From Geobacillus thermodenitrificans subsp. thermodenitrificans DSM 465 (GTDB lineage: Bacteria > Bacillota > Bacilli > Bacillales > Anoxybacillaceae), in NCBI RefSeq assembly GCF_000496575.1, contig NZ_AYKT01000006.1, positions 211,364 through 275,363 of the forward strand: a DNA stretch of 64,000 bases. The letters are read 5' to 3'. Numbering within the stretch: position 1 is the first letter of the stretch; every line of letters starts with the position of its first letter. The position numbers and the translations under genes are program-made. The notes beneath the pieces were generated by a model. It worked only from the letters and a program-made list of their open reading frames with translations. It had not been told where the DNA came from and searched no databases. This document shows positions 56,325 through 64,000 of the stretch, piece after piece.

Positions 56325-57663
56325 GGCCATCCCCCAATTCGTTTACAAACCGATCGATTTCTTCCTTCGTCCGCAGTTCTGTGACAGCAACGAGCATATG
56401 GTTGGCAAGCTCCGGATAATCGAAGCCGAGATTATAGCCGCCGATGATCCCTTTTTGCCGCAGGCGGGCGTTGACATCATCGACCGGCTGGTTGAGCCGG
56501 ATGACAAACTCGTTAAAAAACGGGCCGGCAAATGGCGATAATAAGCCGCGTTTTTGGAGCTCGCTTTTCGCATAATGCGCCTTTTGCATGTTCATCGTCG
56601 CCATCTCTTTCACCCCCCGCTTGCCGAGCGCCGAGAGCGCCACTGAAGCAGCCAAGGCGTTTAACGCTTGGTTTGAACAAATGTTCGATGTCGCTTTATC
56701 GCGACGTATATGCTGTTCACGTGCCTGCAACGTCAACACAAATCCACGGCGACCTTCCTCGTCGGTCGTCTGCCCGACAAGACGCCCCGGAATCTTCCGC
56801 ATGAGCGGCGCTTTGACGGCAAAATAACCGCAGTGTGGACCTCCAAATTGCATCGGGATACCAAACGGCTGCATATCACCGACGACGATGTCGGCCCCAA
56901 ACTCCCCAGGCGGGGTCAAAACACCAAGGGCGAGCGGATTGCTAGCAACAACAAATAAACTCTTCTTTTCATGGACGAGCGGCTCAATCGCTTTAAGCGG
57001 CTCAATCTGGCCGAAAAAGTTTGGATATTGGATTACAACGCACGCCACATCGTCTCCCATTTCGGCTGCAAGCACCTCAAGATCAGTGACACCGCCGTTA
57101 TACGGAATTTCTTTCACCTCAAGCCGCTGTCCGTTCGCATACGTGCGCACGACTTCACGATATTGCGGATGGACGGCGTTAGAGATAAGCACTTTGCGGC
57201 GCTTCGTATGGGCCGCGCTCAGCAGCACTGCTTCTGCAAGCGCCGTGCCGCCGTCATACATCGACGAGTTGGCGACGTCCATGCCGGTCAGCTCACACAC
57301 CATCGTTTGGAATTCGAAAATGGCCTGCAGCTCGCCTTGCGAAATTTCCGGCTGGTACGGCGTATACGCCGTGTAAAACTCGGAACGCATTAAAACATGG
57401 TCGACGACGGCCGGAATATAATGATCGTACACCCCGGCACCTAAAAAAGAAACATATTGTCTCGCATTAGCGTTTTTGTCCGCCAGCGCACTTAACTCTT
57501 TCCACAGTTCCGATTCCGATTTTGCCCGTTTCACATTCAGTTCACCGCGGAAGCGGACTTGTTCCGGAATGTCAGCGAACAGCTCATCGATCGAGGCAAC
57601 ACCGATCGTCTTCAACATCTCTTGTTTGTCTTCTTCCGTCATCGGCAAATAACGGTGGAGCAC
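56317..57663 (-). CDS. gcvPA: Glycine dehydrogenase (decarboxylating) subunit 1
   Basis: A 448-residue N-terminal half of the split P-protein ([60 protein letters not shown]). It is catalytically paired with GcvPB. The start is a GTG at 57663, with AAGGGGGAAGG upstream. It lies 19 bp after gcvT. Confidence 0.96.
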   Translation of the reverse strand: MLHRYLPMTEEDKQEMLKTIGVASIDELFADIPEQVRFRGELNVKRAKSESELWKELSALADKNANARQYVSFLGAGVYDHYIPAVVDHVLMRSEFYTAYTPYQPEISQGELQAIFEFQTMVCELTGMDVANSSMYDGGTALAEAVLLSAAHTKRRKVLISNAVHPQYREVVRTYANGQRLEVKEIPYNGGVTDLEVLAAEMGDDVACVVIQYPNFFGQIEPLKAIEPLVHEKKSLFVVASNPLALGVLTPPGEFGADIVVGDMQPFGIPMQFGGPHCGYFAVKAPLMRKIPGRLVGQTTDEEGRRGFVLTLQAREQHIRRDKATSNICSNQALNALAASVALSALGKRGVKEMATMNMQKAHYAKSELQKRGLLSPFAGPFFNEFVIRLNQPVDDVNARLRQKGIIGGYNLGFDYPELANHMLVAVTELRTKEEIDRFVNELGDGHA

Positions 57664-57682
57664 AGTTTTCCTTCCCCCTTAC

Positions 57683-58780
57683 TTATGACTTGGCCCGCTT
57701 GTAAAACGGGGTCGGTACAATGGTTGCTTTCAATCGTTTGCCACGGATGTCCACTTCTACTTCTTGGCCAATCGCAGCCACTTCCGCTTTGACAAGAGCT
57801 AGACCGATGTTTTTTTTCAACGTCGGCGACTGCGTGCCGGTTGTGACGAAGCCAGCTTCTTCGCCGGCGGCAAACACGCGGTAACCGTGGCGCGGAATGC
57901 CTTTATCGATCATCTCGATGCCGACAAGCCGACGCGGCGGCCCAGCTTCTTTTTGCTGCTTCAGCACGGCTTGGCCGATAAATGGCGGCTCTTTTTCCGT
58001 TTTGACGGCAAAGCCGAGCCCGGCTTCAAGCGGCGAGATCGTTGCTGAGAGTTCTTGGCCGTAAAGCGGCAAACACGCTTCAAAGCGGAGCGTGTCACGC
58101 GCCCCTAACCCGCACGGGAGGACGCCGTCCTCAGCTCCAGCCGTTAAGATAGCCTCCCATAAAGTAATGGCATCTTCCGCTTGACAGTATAGTTCAAACC
58201 CGTCCTCACCGGTATAGCCGGTACGGGAAACGAGCGTCTTTACGCTGGCCACTTCCACACCATCTTGGAACGAAAACGGACGCAGCGCCGACAAATCCAT
58301 ATCGGTCAATTTTTGCAGCACGCGTTCGGCAGCTGGCCCTTGCAAAGCAAGCAACGCCGTTTCCGCCGACACATCCTCGAGTTCGACGTCACCATCTGCG
58401 TGCTCGCTTAGCCACGCAAAATCTTTTTCCGTATTTGCAGCGTTGACGACAAGCAAATAGTCGTCTTCCCCTTTTTGATAAATCAACAAGTCATCAACGG
58501 TGCCAGCGCTTTCATCACACATGAGCGTATATTGCACCCGTCCCGGCCGCAGCTTAGCGACATCGTTCGTCATCAGTTTTTGCAAAAAAGGGAGACTGCC
58601 ACCGCCGCGGACGATGATTTCCCCCATATGGGAAACATCAAACAGCCCGGCGCGCGTTCTTACAGCATTGTGTTCTTCCTTGATGCTTGAAAATTGCACC
58701 GGCATTTCCCAGCCGCCAAATTCAACTGTCTTGGCGCCGTAACGGGCATATACCGGAAAAAGTGGCGTGCGCTTCAGCAT
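57683..58780 (-). CDS. gcvT: Aminomethyltransferase (glycine cleavage T protein)
   Basis: A 365-residue T-protein that moves the methylene group from H-protein to tetrahydrofolate, releasing ammonia. Signature parts are [28 protein letters not shown], and the [12 protein letters not shown] segment. It is the first gene behind the glycine riboswitch. The ATG follows AAAAAGGAGG. Confidence 0.96.
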   Translation of the reverse strand: MLKRTPLFPVYARYGAKTVEFGGWEMPVQFSSIKEEHNAVRTRAGLFDVSHMGEIIVRGGGSLPFLQKLMTNDVAKLRPGRVQYTLMCDESAGTVDDLLIYQKGEDDYLLVVNAANTEKDFAWLSEHADGDVELEDVSAETALLALQGPAAERVLQKLTDMDLSALRPFSFQDGVEVASVKTLVSRTGYTGEDGFELYCQAEDAITLWEAILTAGAEDGVLPCGLGARDTLRFEACLPLYGQELSATISPLEAGLGFAVKTEKEPPFIGQAVLKQQKEAGPPRRLVGIEMIDKGIPRHGYRVFAAGEEAGFVTTGTQSPTLKKNIGLALVKAEVAAIGQEVEVDIRGKRLKATIVPTPFYKRAKS

Positions 58781-58807
58781 CCGATTCCCTCCTTTTTAAT
58801 CTGTGAC

Positions 58808-58856
58808 GCAAAAAAAGGACAGACTCCACCCTTTATATAAAAGGGGGCTCTGTCCT
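58808..58856 (-). terminator. Expression-platform terminator of the glycine riboswitch
   Basis: GGACAGA / TCTGTCC with inner CCCTTT / AAAGGG pairing, followed by TTTTTTT on the minus strand. Its left arm is the last part of the second aptamer, so glycine binding can prevent its formation. Confidence 0.8.
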
Positions 58857-59050
58857 GGCACCTGAAAGTTTCCCGTCGACCATCGATCGACACAGCCATT
58901 AGCCGTTGACGCTGGCCGAGCGGTTTCCTCTTGGGTGGTCCGCCTATGGGCAGACGCTCTCCAGAGCTGCGTCAAGCAAGAGTCTTTTTGCCTGAGAGAT
59001 TCGCGTTTCCGCTTGCTCCTTCGGCGCTACATTCCGTAGTCTCTCCCCTT
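58850..59050 (-). promoter_or_regulatory. Tandem glycine riboswitch
   Basis: Two glycine aptamers in a row upstream of gcvT. The first shows GGGGAGAGACTA, GCGCCGAAGGAGCAAGC and AATCTCTCAGGCAAAAAGAC. The second shows CTCTGGAGAGCG, CACCCAAGAGGAAACC and AACTTTCAGGTGCCAGGACA. The classic GCCGAAGGAGCAA and CTCTCAGGCAAA boxes identify it. Cooperative glycine sensing that turns on the gcv operon is established for this class. Confidence 0.93.
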
Positions 59051-59275
59051 GCCGTCATCCGCCGATTCATAAATTTTTCCAAAGCGGGCATACTAAAAAC
59101 GCCCTTATCAATCATTCATAAGAATGTTCTAAATTTATACTACCATTAACCACATAAAAAGGGCAATAGAAAATAATCGAACTTTCATAGGAATTAAATA
59201 CAAAATTGTTCTTATTTTGTTTAACATATAACCTATCATCCACACAAATATTCGTAACAAGGGAAGGGGATGGCC

Positions 59276-60940
59276 ATGGACATCGAGATAAAAATGGACG
59301 AAACATGGAAGGAGGAGTTTCTTGAGCGCGTCGAAAAAGACGGTCCATGGGCGAGCTGGGAAATGTACGAGTTAGCGTTAGAGGCCGCCCATCATTTAAG
59401 CGTGCCGGAATTTAACGGCTTGCAGGCACCGAAACATTTGCCGCATTTAACGATTCTGCCGCACCAGCTTGAAGTGGCGCGCCGCGTCGTCGAAGAGATG
59501 AATGGCAAAGCGATTTTGGCCGATGAAGTGGGTCTTGGCAAAACGATTGAAGCGGGGCTCGTCCTCAAAGAATACATGATTCGCGGTCTTGTCAAAAAAG
59601 CGCTCATTCTCGTTCCCGCCTCCCTTGTTTCACAATGGGTGAAAGAGCTGAACGAAAAGTTTTTCATCCCGGCCGTCCAGCAAAAAAAGAGCTATGTATG
59701 GGAACAATGCGACATCGTCGTCTCATCGATCGATACAGCGAAAAAACCGCCGCACCGCGACATCATTTACGAGCAGCCGTATGATATGATCATCATCGAT
59801 GAGGCGCACAAATTAAAAAACAACAAAACGAAAAACTACGAGTTTGTGCAAAATTTAAAAAAGAAGTTTTGTTTGCTGCTGACAGCAACGCCAATCCAAA
59901 ACCGGATCGAAGAAATTTTCAACCTTGTCTCGCTCCTGAAACCTGGCCATTTAGGCAACGCCGAACAGTTTGCGAAAACGTATGGCAAAACGCGAGCGGT
60001 GCAAACAAACGATCATTTAAAAGCGCTCGTCAACAAAGTGATGATCCGCAACCGTCGTGCCGACACACCGATCGAATGGTCAAAACGCCACGTCGAGCCG
60101 GTGTTGATCGAGTTTACAGACGAAGAACGCGAACTGTATGAGGCAGTAAAGGCGCTCCGCCATGAATCGTTCGCCGGTTCGTTTTCGCTTATCACGCTCC
60201 TTCGCGAAGCGTGCAGCAGTCGTGAAGCGTTGTTTTTAACGATTAAAAACATGATCGATAAGTGTGAAGGGGCGGTTCCGGAAGCGCTTGAACATGTGCT
60301 TGAAAAAATCAACGCTGTCACAACGAACTCAAAGGCGGAAAAAGCGCTCGAGCTCATCCGCTCCATTAATGACAAAGTGATTATTTTCACCGAATATCGG
60401 GCGACACAGCTCTATTTGCAATGGTTTTTAAAGCAGCACGGCATTTCGTCCGTCCCGTTCCGCGGCGGCTTCCGGCGCGGCAAAAAAGACTGGATGCAAG
60501 AGCTGTTTAAAAACCATGCTCAAGTGTTTATCGCCACCGAAGCGGGCGGTGAAGGGATCAACTTGCAATTTTGCCGCTACGTCATCAACTACGACCTGCC
60601 GTGGAATCCGATGCGCCTCGAGCAACGGATCGGCCGCGTCCACCGGCTCGGCCAAACGGATGATGTCCACATTTACAATTTCGCCGTCAAACAGACGGTT
60701 GAAGAACATATTTTAACGCTTCTGTACGAAAAAATCCGCTTATTCGAGCGAGTCGTTGGTGAACTGGATGACATTTTGGCAAAAATGAACCTCGCCAACC
60801 TCGAGCATTATTTTGAAGACGCCCTCGTCCATTCGCGGAGCGAAGGGGAAATGAAAATTAAAATGGAAAATATTATGGCCATGATCGAGCTGGCGGAGCA
60901 ACTCGGAAAAAAAGGGGGCGAACGGCATGCAGCAACATGA
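59276..60940 (+). CDS. yqhH: SNF2-family helicase YqhH
   Basis: A 554-residue SWI2/SNF2 ATPase. Motif I is ADEVGLGKTIEAGLVL, motif II IIIDEAHKLKNN, motif III LLTATPIQNRIEEIFNLVSL, and the C-terminal motifs are EAGGEGINLQF and QRIGRVHRLGQ. I use the ATG at 59276; the ATG at 59270 lies against the GGGAAGGGG site. Its role in bacilli is unknown; DNA or RNA-polymerase remodelling is inferred from the family. Divergent from the gcv operon; overlaps yqhG by 14 bp. Confidence 0.92.
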   Translation: MDIEIKMDETWKEEFLERVEKDGPWASWEMYELALEAAHHLSVPEFNGLQAPKHLPHLTILPHQLEVARRVVEEMNGKAILADEVGLGKTIEAGLVLKEYMIRGLVKKALILVPASLVSQWVKELNEKFFIPAVQQKKSYVWEQCDIVVSSIDTAKKPPHRDIIYEQPYDMIIIDEAHKLKNNKTKNYEFVQNLKKKFCLLLTATPIQNRIEEIFNLVSLLKPGHLGNAEQFAKTYGKTRAVQTNDHLKALVNKVMIRNRRADTPIEWSKRHVEPVLIEFTDEERELYEAVKALRHESFAGSFSLITLLREACSSREALFLTIKNMIDKCEGAVPEALEHVLEKINAVTTNSKAEKALELIRSINDKVIIFTEYRATQLYLQWFLKQHGISSVPFRGGFRRGKKDWMQELFKNHAQVFIATEAGGEGINLQFCRYVINYDLPWNPMRLEQRIGRVHRLGQTDDVHIYNFAVKQTVEEHILTLLYEKIRLFERVVGELDDILAKMNLANLEHYFEDALVHSRSEGEMKIKMENIMAMIELAEQLGKKGGERHAAT

Positions 60941-61721
60941 AATCCGCCGTTTTGTCGAGCGTTACTTTACGGCGAACGGCTGCACCTTTTTAGAAGCAAA
61001 CGACAACTATATGACGATCCAGCTGACGGCAGAAATGGATAAAGAACTGATGAATCGGCCGTTCTATTGGCATTACATCGAACGGACGGGCGGCGTTCCG
61101 CAACCGATGCAGCTGACACTGATCACCCGTCCAAACGAGCAGACGAACAAGCTAAAAGGAGAACGGCTTCATTTCGGAGCGCCACGGCTGCACCAGCTGT
61201 TCCGCTCGGCCCAAAAACGCGGCAGCTTTATCCGGCTGTACGAAGAACCAGAGTCCCCGCTCAATGGAAATGCTGCCCTTCATCCGTGGCTTGGCATGAA
61301 CGTTGTCATTTCGTATGAATGCGACCGAAAAAAAGATGATCTCGTTTCACTTGGTCTTCATCTAATCAGTGGAACAATCATCGAATCGTTTCATGAACGG
61401 CTGCGTGAGCGGCGGTTGACGCCGAAAATCCCGGATTATTGCTTCACCATTTCTCCGCTCATTAAGCCACGAAGCGGCATCAGCCGCCTTGAACAATATA
61501 TTCGCGGCCGCATCGCCGCTGACGACCACACATGGGCCGACGAAGCGCGCCAACGCTGGGCCGATGATTTGGCGCTGCTTGATGAGTTTTACAAAGATAC
61601 AGAAGAAAAGCCAGAATGCTATTATATCGAAAAAGAAGCGCTTGAAAAGCAATATAAACCGCGCATCACCGTTTCTATCATTAACGGCGGCCTGTTCTAT
61701 TTAATGCCCCGCTCCTCATGA
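60927..61721 (+). CDS. yqhG: YqhG-family protein
   Basis: A 264-residue, probably cytoplasmic protein (RFVERYFTANGCTFLEANDN, MNRPFYWHYIERTGGVPQPM, RGSFIRLYEEP). It matches the YqhG family that is always coupled to yqhH; function unknown. The ATG lies inside the end of yqhH with GGGGGCG upstream, so translation is coupled. It probably acts together with the helicase. Confidence 0.85.
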   Translation: MQQHEIRRFVERYFTANGCTFLEANDNYMTIQLTAEMDKELMNRPFYWHYIERTGGVPQPMQLTLITRPNEQTNKLKGERLHFGAPRLHQLFRSAQKRGSFIRLYEEPESPLNGNAALHPWLGMNVVISYECDRKKDDLVSLGLHLISGTIIESFHERLRERRLTPKIPDYCFTISPLIKPRSGISRLEQYIRGRIAADDHTWADEARQRWADDLALLDEFYKDTEEKPECYYIEKEALEKQYKPRITVSIINGGLFYLMPRSS

Positions 61722-61757
61722 CACCCCTATAACCGGGCAATCTGGCGCCGTTTCAAC

Positions 61758-61794
61758 CAAAAAACACCCGCCAGCCGACAAGGCCAGCGGGTGT
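61758..61794 (-). terminator. Terminator of the comG operon
   Basis: ACACCCGC / GCGGGTGT stem with inner complementarity, then TTTTTTGG on the minus strand. 4 bp past the yqzE stop. Confidence 0.8.
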
Positions 61795-61797
61795 CCG

Positions 61798-61977
61798 TCA
61801 TGAGCGGCGCCGAAACAACAAGCGGAACGAAAGCGGCATCAGCCCGAACAGGCGGTAAGAGAGCGGAGGCTTCTCTTGTTTCCGCTCACTTCGCCGCCGT
61901 GTCCGTTCCTCTTTCGGCATATCCATGTATGCGACAAACTGCTGGGTGACAAATTTGACATAATCATTGACCGCCAT
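61798..61977 (-). CDS. yqzE: YqzE-like small protein
   Basis: A 59-residue basic protein (MAVNDYVKFVTQQFVAYMD, PKEERTRRRSERKQEKPPLS, a final Leu/Arg-rich part). It matches YqzE, the last ORF of the comG operon in bacilli. ATG at 61977 with GGGGGG upstream. Function unknown. Confidence 0.8.
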   Translation of the reverse strand: MAVNDYVKFVTQQFVAYMDMPKEERTRRRSERKQEKPPLSYRLFGLMPLSFRLLFRRRS

Positions 61978-62022
61978 CAAAGTCCCCCCTTTTCCTTTTA
62001 GTTTTTCCGTCTCTTTCCTTTT

Positions 62023-62412
62023 TTAATCGTTTTGCTCGCTCCACTCGGTGATATGGAGCGCTGGAAGCATGACCGTAAACACGACACTTCTTCTAAATCC
62101 GGATGACGAGCGGACAGACAAGGCGACACGGACGCTCGTTTCTCCTTCTTTTTCCCAACGGTAGACAGCCGTCCCGCGCGGGTACGTCCATTCCCCTTCG
62201 CGCACGGTCATCGTTGGATCCGACAGTGCGATTTGTTCTTTCACGTCAAACACGGCCATCTGCACGAGCTCATCGGCTTCGGCCGCCTGTCGATCGGCAT
62301 GCGCCGCCTGTTGTTCCACTTCATACAAAAGCACGATGTGCGTGACGGAAAAAGCGAGCAGCAAAGCAACAACCGCTACAAGCGGAAAAACGACGCCGTC
62401 CTGACGTCCCAT
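62023..62412 (-). CDS. comGG: Competence pseudopilus protein ComGG
   Basis: A 129-residue protein with an N-terminal membrane helix (VFPLVAVVALLLAFSVTHIVLL) but no classic prepilin Gly-Phe site, as is usual for ComGG. I use the ATG at 62412 (MGRQDGVV). The frame extends to a TTG at 62460 without a ribosome binding site. Identified mainly by operon position and form. Confidence 0.82.
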   Translation of the reverse strand: MGRQDGVVFPLVAVVALLLAFSVTHIVLLYEVEQQAAHADRQAAEADELVQMAVFDVKEQIALSDPTMTVREGEWTYPRGTAVYRWEKEGETSVRVALSVRSSSGFRRSVVFTVMLPALHITEWSEQND

Positions 62413-62545
62413 CTTCCCCTTCTGCTCCTTTCTCTTTGTTCCTCCGTCCTTTGCTCTCAAGCCGATACAGCTCGTCGCCCAAGCAAGCGAAAGGAGGTAT
62501 AACGGCTGCTAAGAGCCGCTAGCCATTCAGTAAAAGATCCTCCCA

Positions 62546-62989
62546 CTAAAACGCCCGCGCCACAAACGCTTCATAAACCATTCCATCGGTAGCTGTCACT
62601 TGCACAAACAGACCACGGATGCCCGTACTGTATGAAACAGCACGCACATGACGAAGTGCTGTTTCGTTGCCAGTGCCGTCCACTTGGCGGATGATGTTGG
62701 ATTTTACTAACGAAAAGCTCACCTTGTCGCCATTCCATTTTTGCAAATAAAGCGTCGCCCCGTCCGTCGACCATCGTTCCGTTTCATGCAATTCGATTTG
62801 CAGTTGCTGCAAAAACAAACGCCACTCAAGGTGCGTAAACCCATCAACTGACACATCAGCACCAAGCGGGCGGACGGATAGCAGCGCCGGGATGATCGCA
62901 GCAACGGTCAACGCGGCCGCCAGCGCCAACAACGCTTCCAAAAGCGTAAATCCGGACTCTCCCCCTGCTACCGCTTGCCGTACCCGCAC
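62546..62989 (-). CDS. comGF: Competence minor pseudopilin ComGF
   Basis: A 147-residue type IV pilin-like protein. The N-terminal cleavage motif GESGFTLLEALLALAAALTV is present, followed by a globular part (VDGFTHLEWRLFLQQLQIEL). The GTG at 62989 with GAGGTGG upstream gives a short basic leader (MRVRQAVAG). It overlaps comGE by 22 bp. Confidence 0.88.
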   Translation of the reverse strand: MRVRQAVAGGESGFTLLEALLALAAALTVAAIIPALLSVRPLGADVSVDGFTHLEWRLFLQQLQIELHETERWSTDGATLYLQKWNGDKVSFSLVKSNIIRQVDGTGNETALRHVRAVSYSTGIRGLFVQVTATDGMVYEAFVARAF

Positions 62990-63294
62990 CGTTCCACCTC
63001 GCGGCCGACGTAGTCGTTCCAACGCACGCATACTTTCCACATCTGCCCTCCTTCGTTGCGCGCCTGCAAACGAAACACCGTTCGTCCATCTGCCACCGCC
63101 GTTTCGCCGACAAGCGGCTCTTCATACAAAGCGATCGTTAACAGCCGGTGCGCTTTTTCCTCGAGCACGAGATTGTTTCGCTCAAGTGTGATTTGCATAT
63201 ACAAGGGAAGGAGGACAACAGCCGCCGTCCATAACAATGCTAGGGCAAACAACGCCTCAACGAGCAAAAATCCGCCGCTACATTTTTTGTACAT
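62968..63294 (-). CDS. comGE: Competence minor pseudopilin ComGE
   Basis: A 108-residue prepilin-like protein with leader MYKKCSGG and membrane helix FLLVEALFALALLWTAAVVL. The +5 Glu is in place (GFLLVE). It overlaps comGD by 17 bp, so translation of the operon is tightly coupled. Part of the DNA-uptake pilus assembly complex. Confidence 0.88.
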   Translation of the reverse strand: MYKKCSGGFLLVEALFALALLWTAAVVLLPLYMQITLERNNLVLEEKAHRLLTIALYEEPLVGETAVADGRTVFRLQARNEGGQMWKVCVRWNDYVGREVERCGYGKR

Positions 63295-63715
63295 AAAACC
63301 GCCCTTTTCCGAGCAAAAACGTCACTTTATAACTGTTTTCGCTACTTTTTACCCAAACAGTCCCGCCTTGTTCAATATTGCCGTTATCAGTAAAGACGAC
63401 CGGATTGCGCAGCGTGCCAATCTGAAACCGCCATGGCGCCGGGAGCGTGCGGACGACGATCTGCTGACCACTCTCCGCATCAACCACCCGATACTCACCG
63501 CGTCCTTCGGTGAAAAACACGGATACTTTCCCTCGCTTGGCGATGGCATGCTGCTGAGCGCCATACAAATCGGCTCGCAGCAGCGCCAGCATATACGCTT
63601 CCTCACGCTGCTGCATGATCCCACCAAGCTCCGGGACGGCCAGTGCCGCCAACAGAAGCACGATCGACAAAACGACTAGCATTTCAAGCAGCGTAAACCC
63701 ACCGTTACGAGCCAA
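63278..63715 (-). CDS. comGD: Competence minor pseudopilin ComGD
   Basis: A 145-residue type IV pilin-like protein. Short leader MARNGG, then FTLLEMLVVLSIVLLLAALA with the conserved Glu. The C-terminal globular part ends RFYVQKM. The start is a TTG at 63715, overlapping the end of comGC. The ribosome binding site is weak, so coupling to comGC is likely. Confidence 0.88.
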   Translation of the reverse strand: MARNGGFTLLEMLVVLSIVLLLAALAVPELGGIMQQREEAYMLALLRADLYGAQQHAIAKRGKVSVFFTEGRGEYRVVDAESGQQIVVRTLPAPWRFQIGTLRNPVVFTDNGNIEQGGTVWVKSSENSYKVTFLLGKGRFYVQKM

Positions 63716-64000
63716 TTTCGCTCACATCGCCATTCTCGTTAATTTTGATCGCATGACCGTTCGGGCATTTGTCCGATTTAATATAACGGCCATCAAGCAA
63801 TTGTTGAACGGTTGGAATTTTGTTATGCTCCATCTCATATGCCTTCACTTGCGCCTGTACCATGCTCAAAAACGCCTCACATCCTTTGTCGTTAATCATG
63901 CCGTTATGCTTTGTGATGTTTGGAATCGCAACTAACAGCAACACTGAAATGACCATTAACACAATGAGCATTTCAATAAATATTAGGGAATACCCATTAT
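63705..64000 (-). CDS. comGC: Competence major pseudopilin ComGC (5' end outside window)
   Basis: About 98 codons of the major pseudopilin are inside the window. The membrane helix (EMLIVLMVISVLLLVAIPNI) and the family signature TKHNGMIN...GCEAFLSMVQAQV, plus a second Cys in DKCPNGHAI, are seen. At the edge the prepilin motif reads NGYSLIFIEML. It has two residues more between Gly and Glu than the usual GFTLIEML (see findings). The leader peptide lies outside the window. Confidence 0.9.
   Translation of the reverse strand, partial: NGYSLIFIEMLIVLMVISVLLLVAIPNITKHNGMINDKGCEAFLSMVQAQVKAYEMEHNKIPTVQQLLDGRYIKSDKCPNGHAIKINENGDVSEIGS

Overview
The window is a chromosomal stretch of a moderately GC-rich, spore-forming, competence-encoding thermophilic bacillus. 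I read it as Geobacillus or a very close relative. The reasons are the gene order, which is the B. subtilis yqiQ-yqgX neighbourhood in recognisable form, and protein sequences (ArgR, farnesyl diphosphate synthase, DXS, Spo0A) that look like Geobacillus versions. Strong GGAGG-type ribosome binding sites and frequent TTG/GTG starts fit the same view. Almost all genes lie on the minus strand.

Layout. 1-2.4 kb: an operon of a beta-propeller lipoprotein, an OmpR-type response regulator and a sensor kinase cut by the window edge. 2.4-12.9 kb: the branched-chain amino acid degradation operon ptb-bcd-buk-lpdV-bkdAA-bkdAB-bkdB behind a clear sigma-54 promoter, with its activator gene bkdR upstream. 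It makes branched-chain acyl-CoAs, which are precursors of branched fatty acids. 13-17.4 kb: small proteins, a glycerophosphodiesterase, and the sporulation genes spo0A and spoIVB. 17.5-29.3 kb: housekeeping genes recN, argR, tlyA, dxs, ispA, xseB, xseA, folD, nusB, an Asp23-family gene, accC and accB. 29.4-34.6 kb: the full spoIIIAA-AH operon behind a sigma-E promoter. 34.6-40.6 kb: yqhV, efp, an aminopeptidase P family gene, yqhR, yqhQ, yqhP, yqhO and mntR.

40.65-51.0 kb is the accessory part. A block lying between mntR and lipM, which are close together in B. subtilis, carries splB, a DUF2332 gene, decayed coiled-coil genes, gltT, a LysM-GH18 spore-cortex hydrolase gene, a low-GC DUF2089 regulator/membrane-protein pair, and a B12-dependent ribonucleotide reductase gene (nrdJ). 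This block contains several pairs of diverged direct repeats and gene remnants, so it looks like a recombination hot spot. The most striking item is inside nrdJ. The coding sequence is split by a 644-nt group I intron whose P, Q, R and S core elements are visible, inserted in the highly conserved GGSR/RGAQM segment. The intron carries a shortened ORF with a helix-turn-helix, probably the remains of a homing endonuclease. The nrdJ promoter region has two NrdR boxes arranged as a perfect 20-bp-arm inverted repeat.

51.0-64 kb: lipM, the rhodanese yqhL, a ROK regulator/aldo-keto reductase operon with its own palindromic operator, the glycine cleavage genes gcvT-gcvPA-gcvPB under a tandem glycine riboswitch, the SNF2 helicase yqhH with yqhG, and the 3' part of the comG competence-pilus operon (comGC to comGG, yqzE), cut by the window end inside comGC. 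No tRNA, rRNA, CRISPR array or intact transposase was seen.
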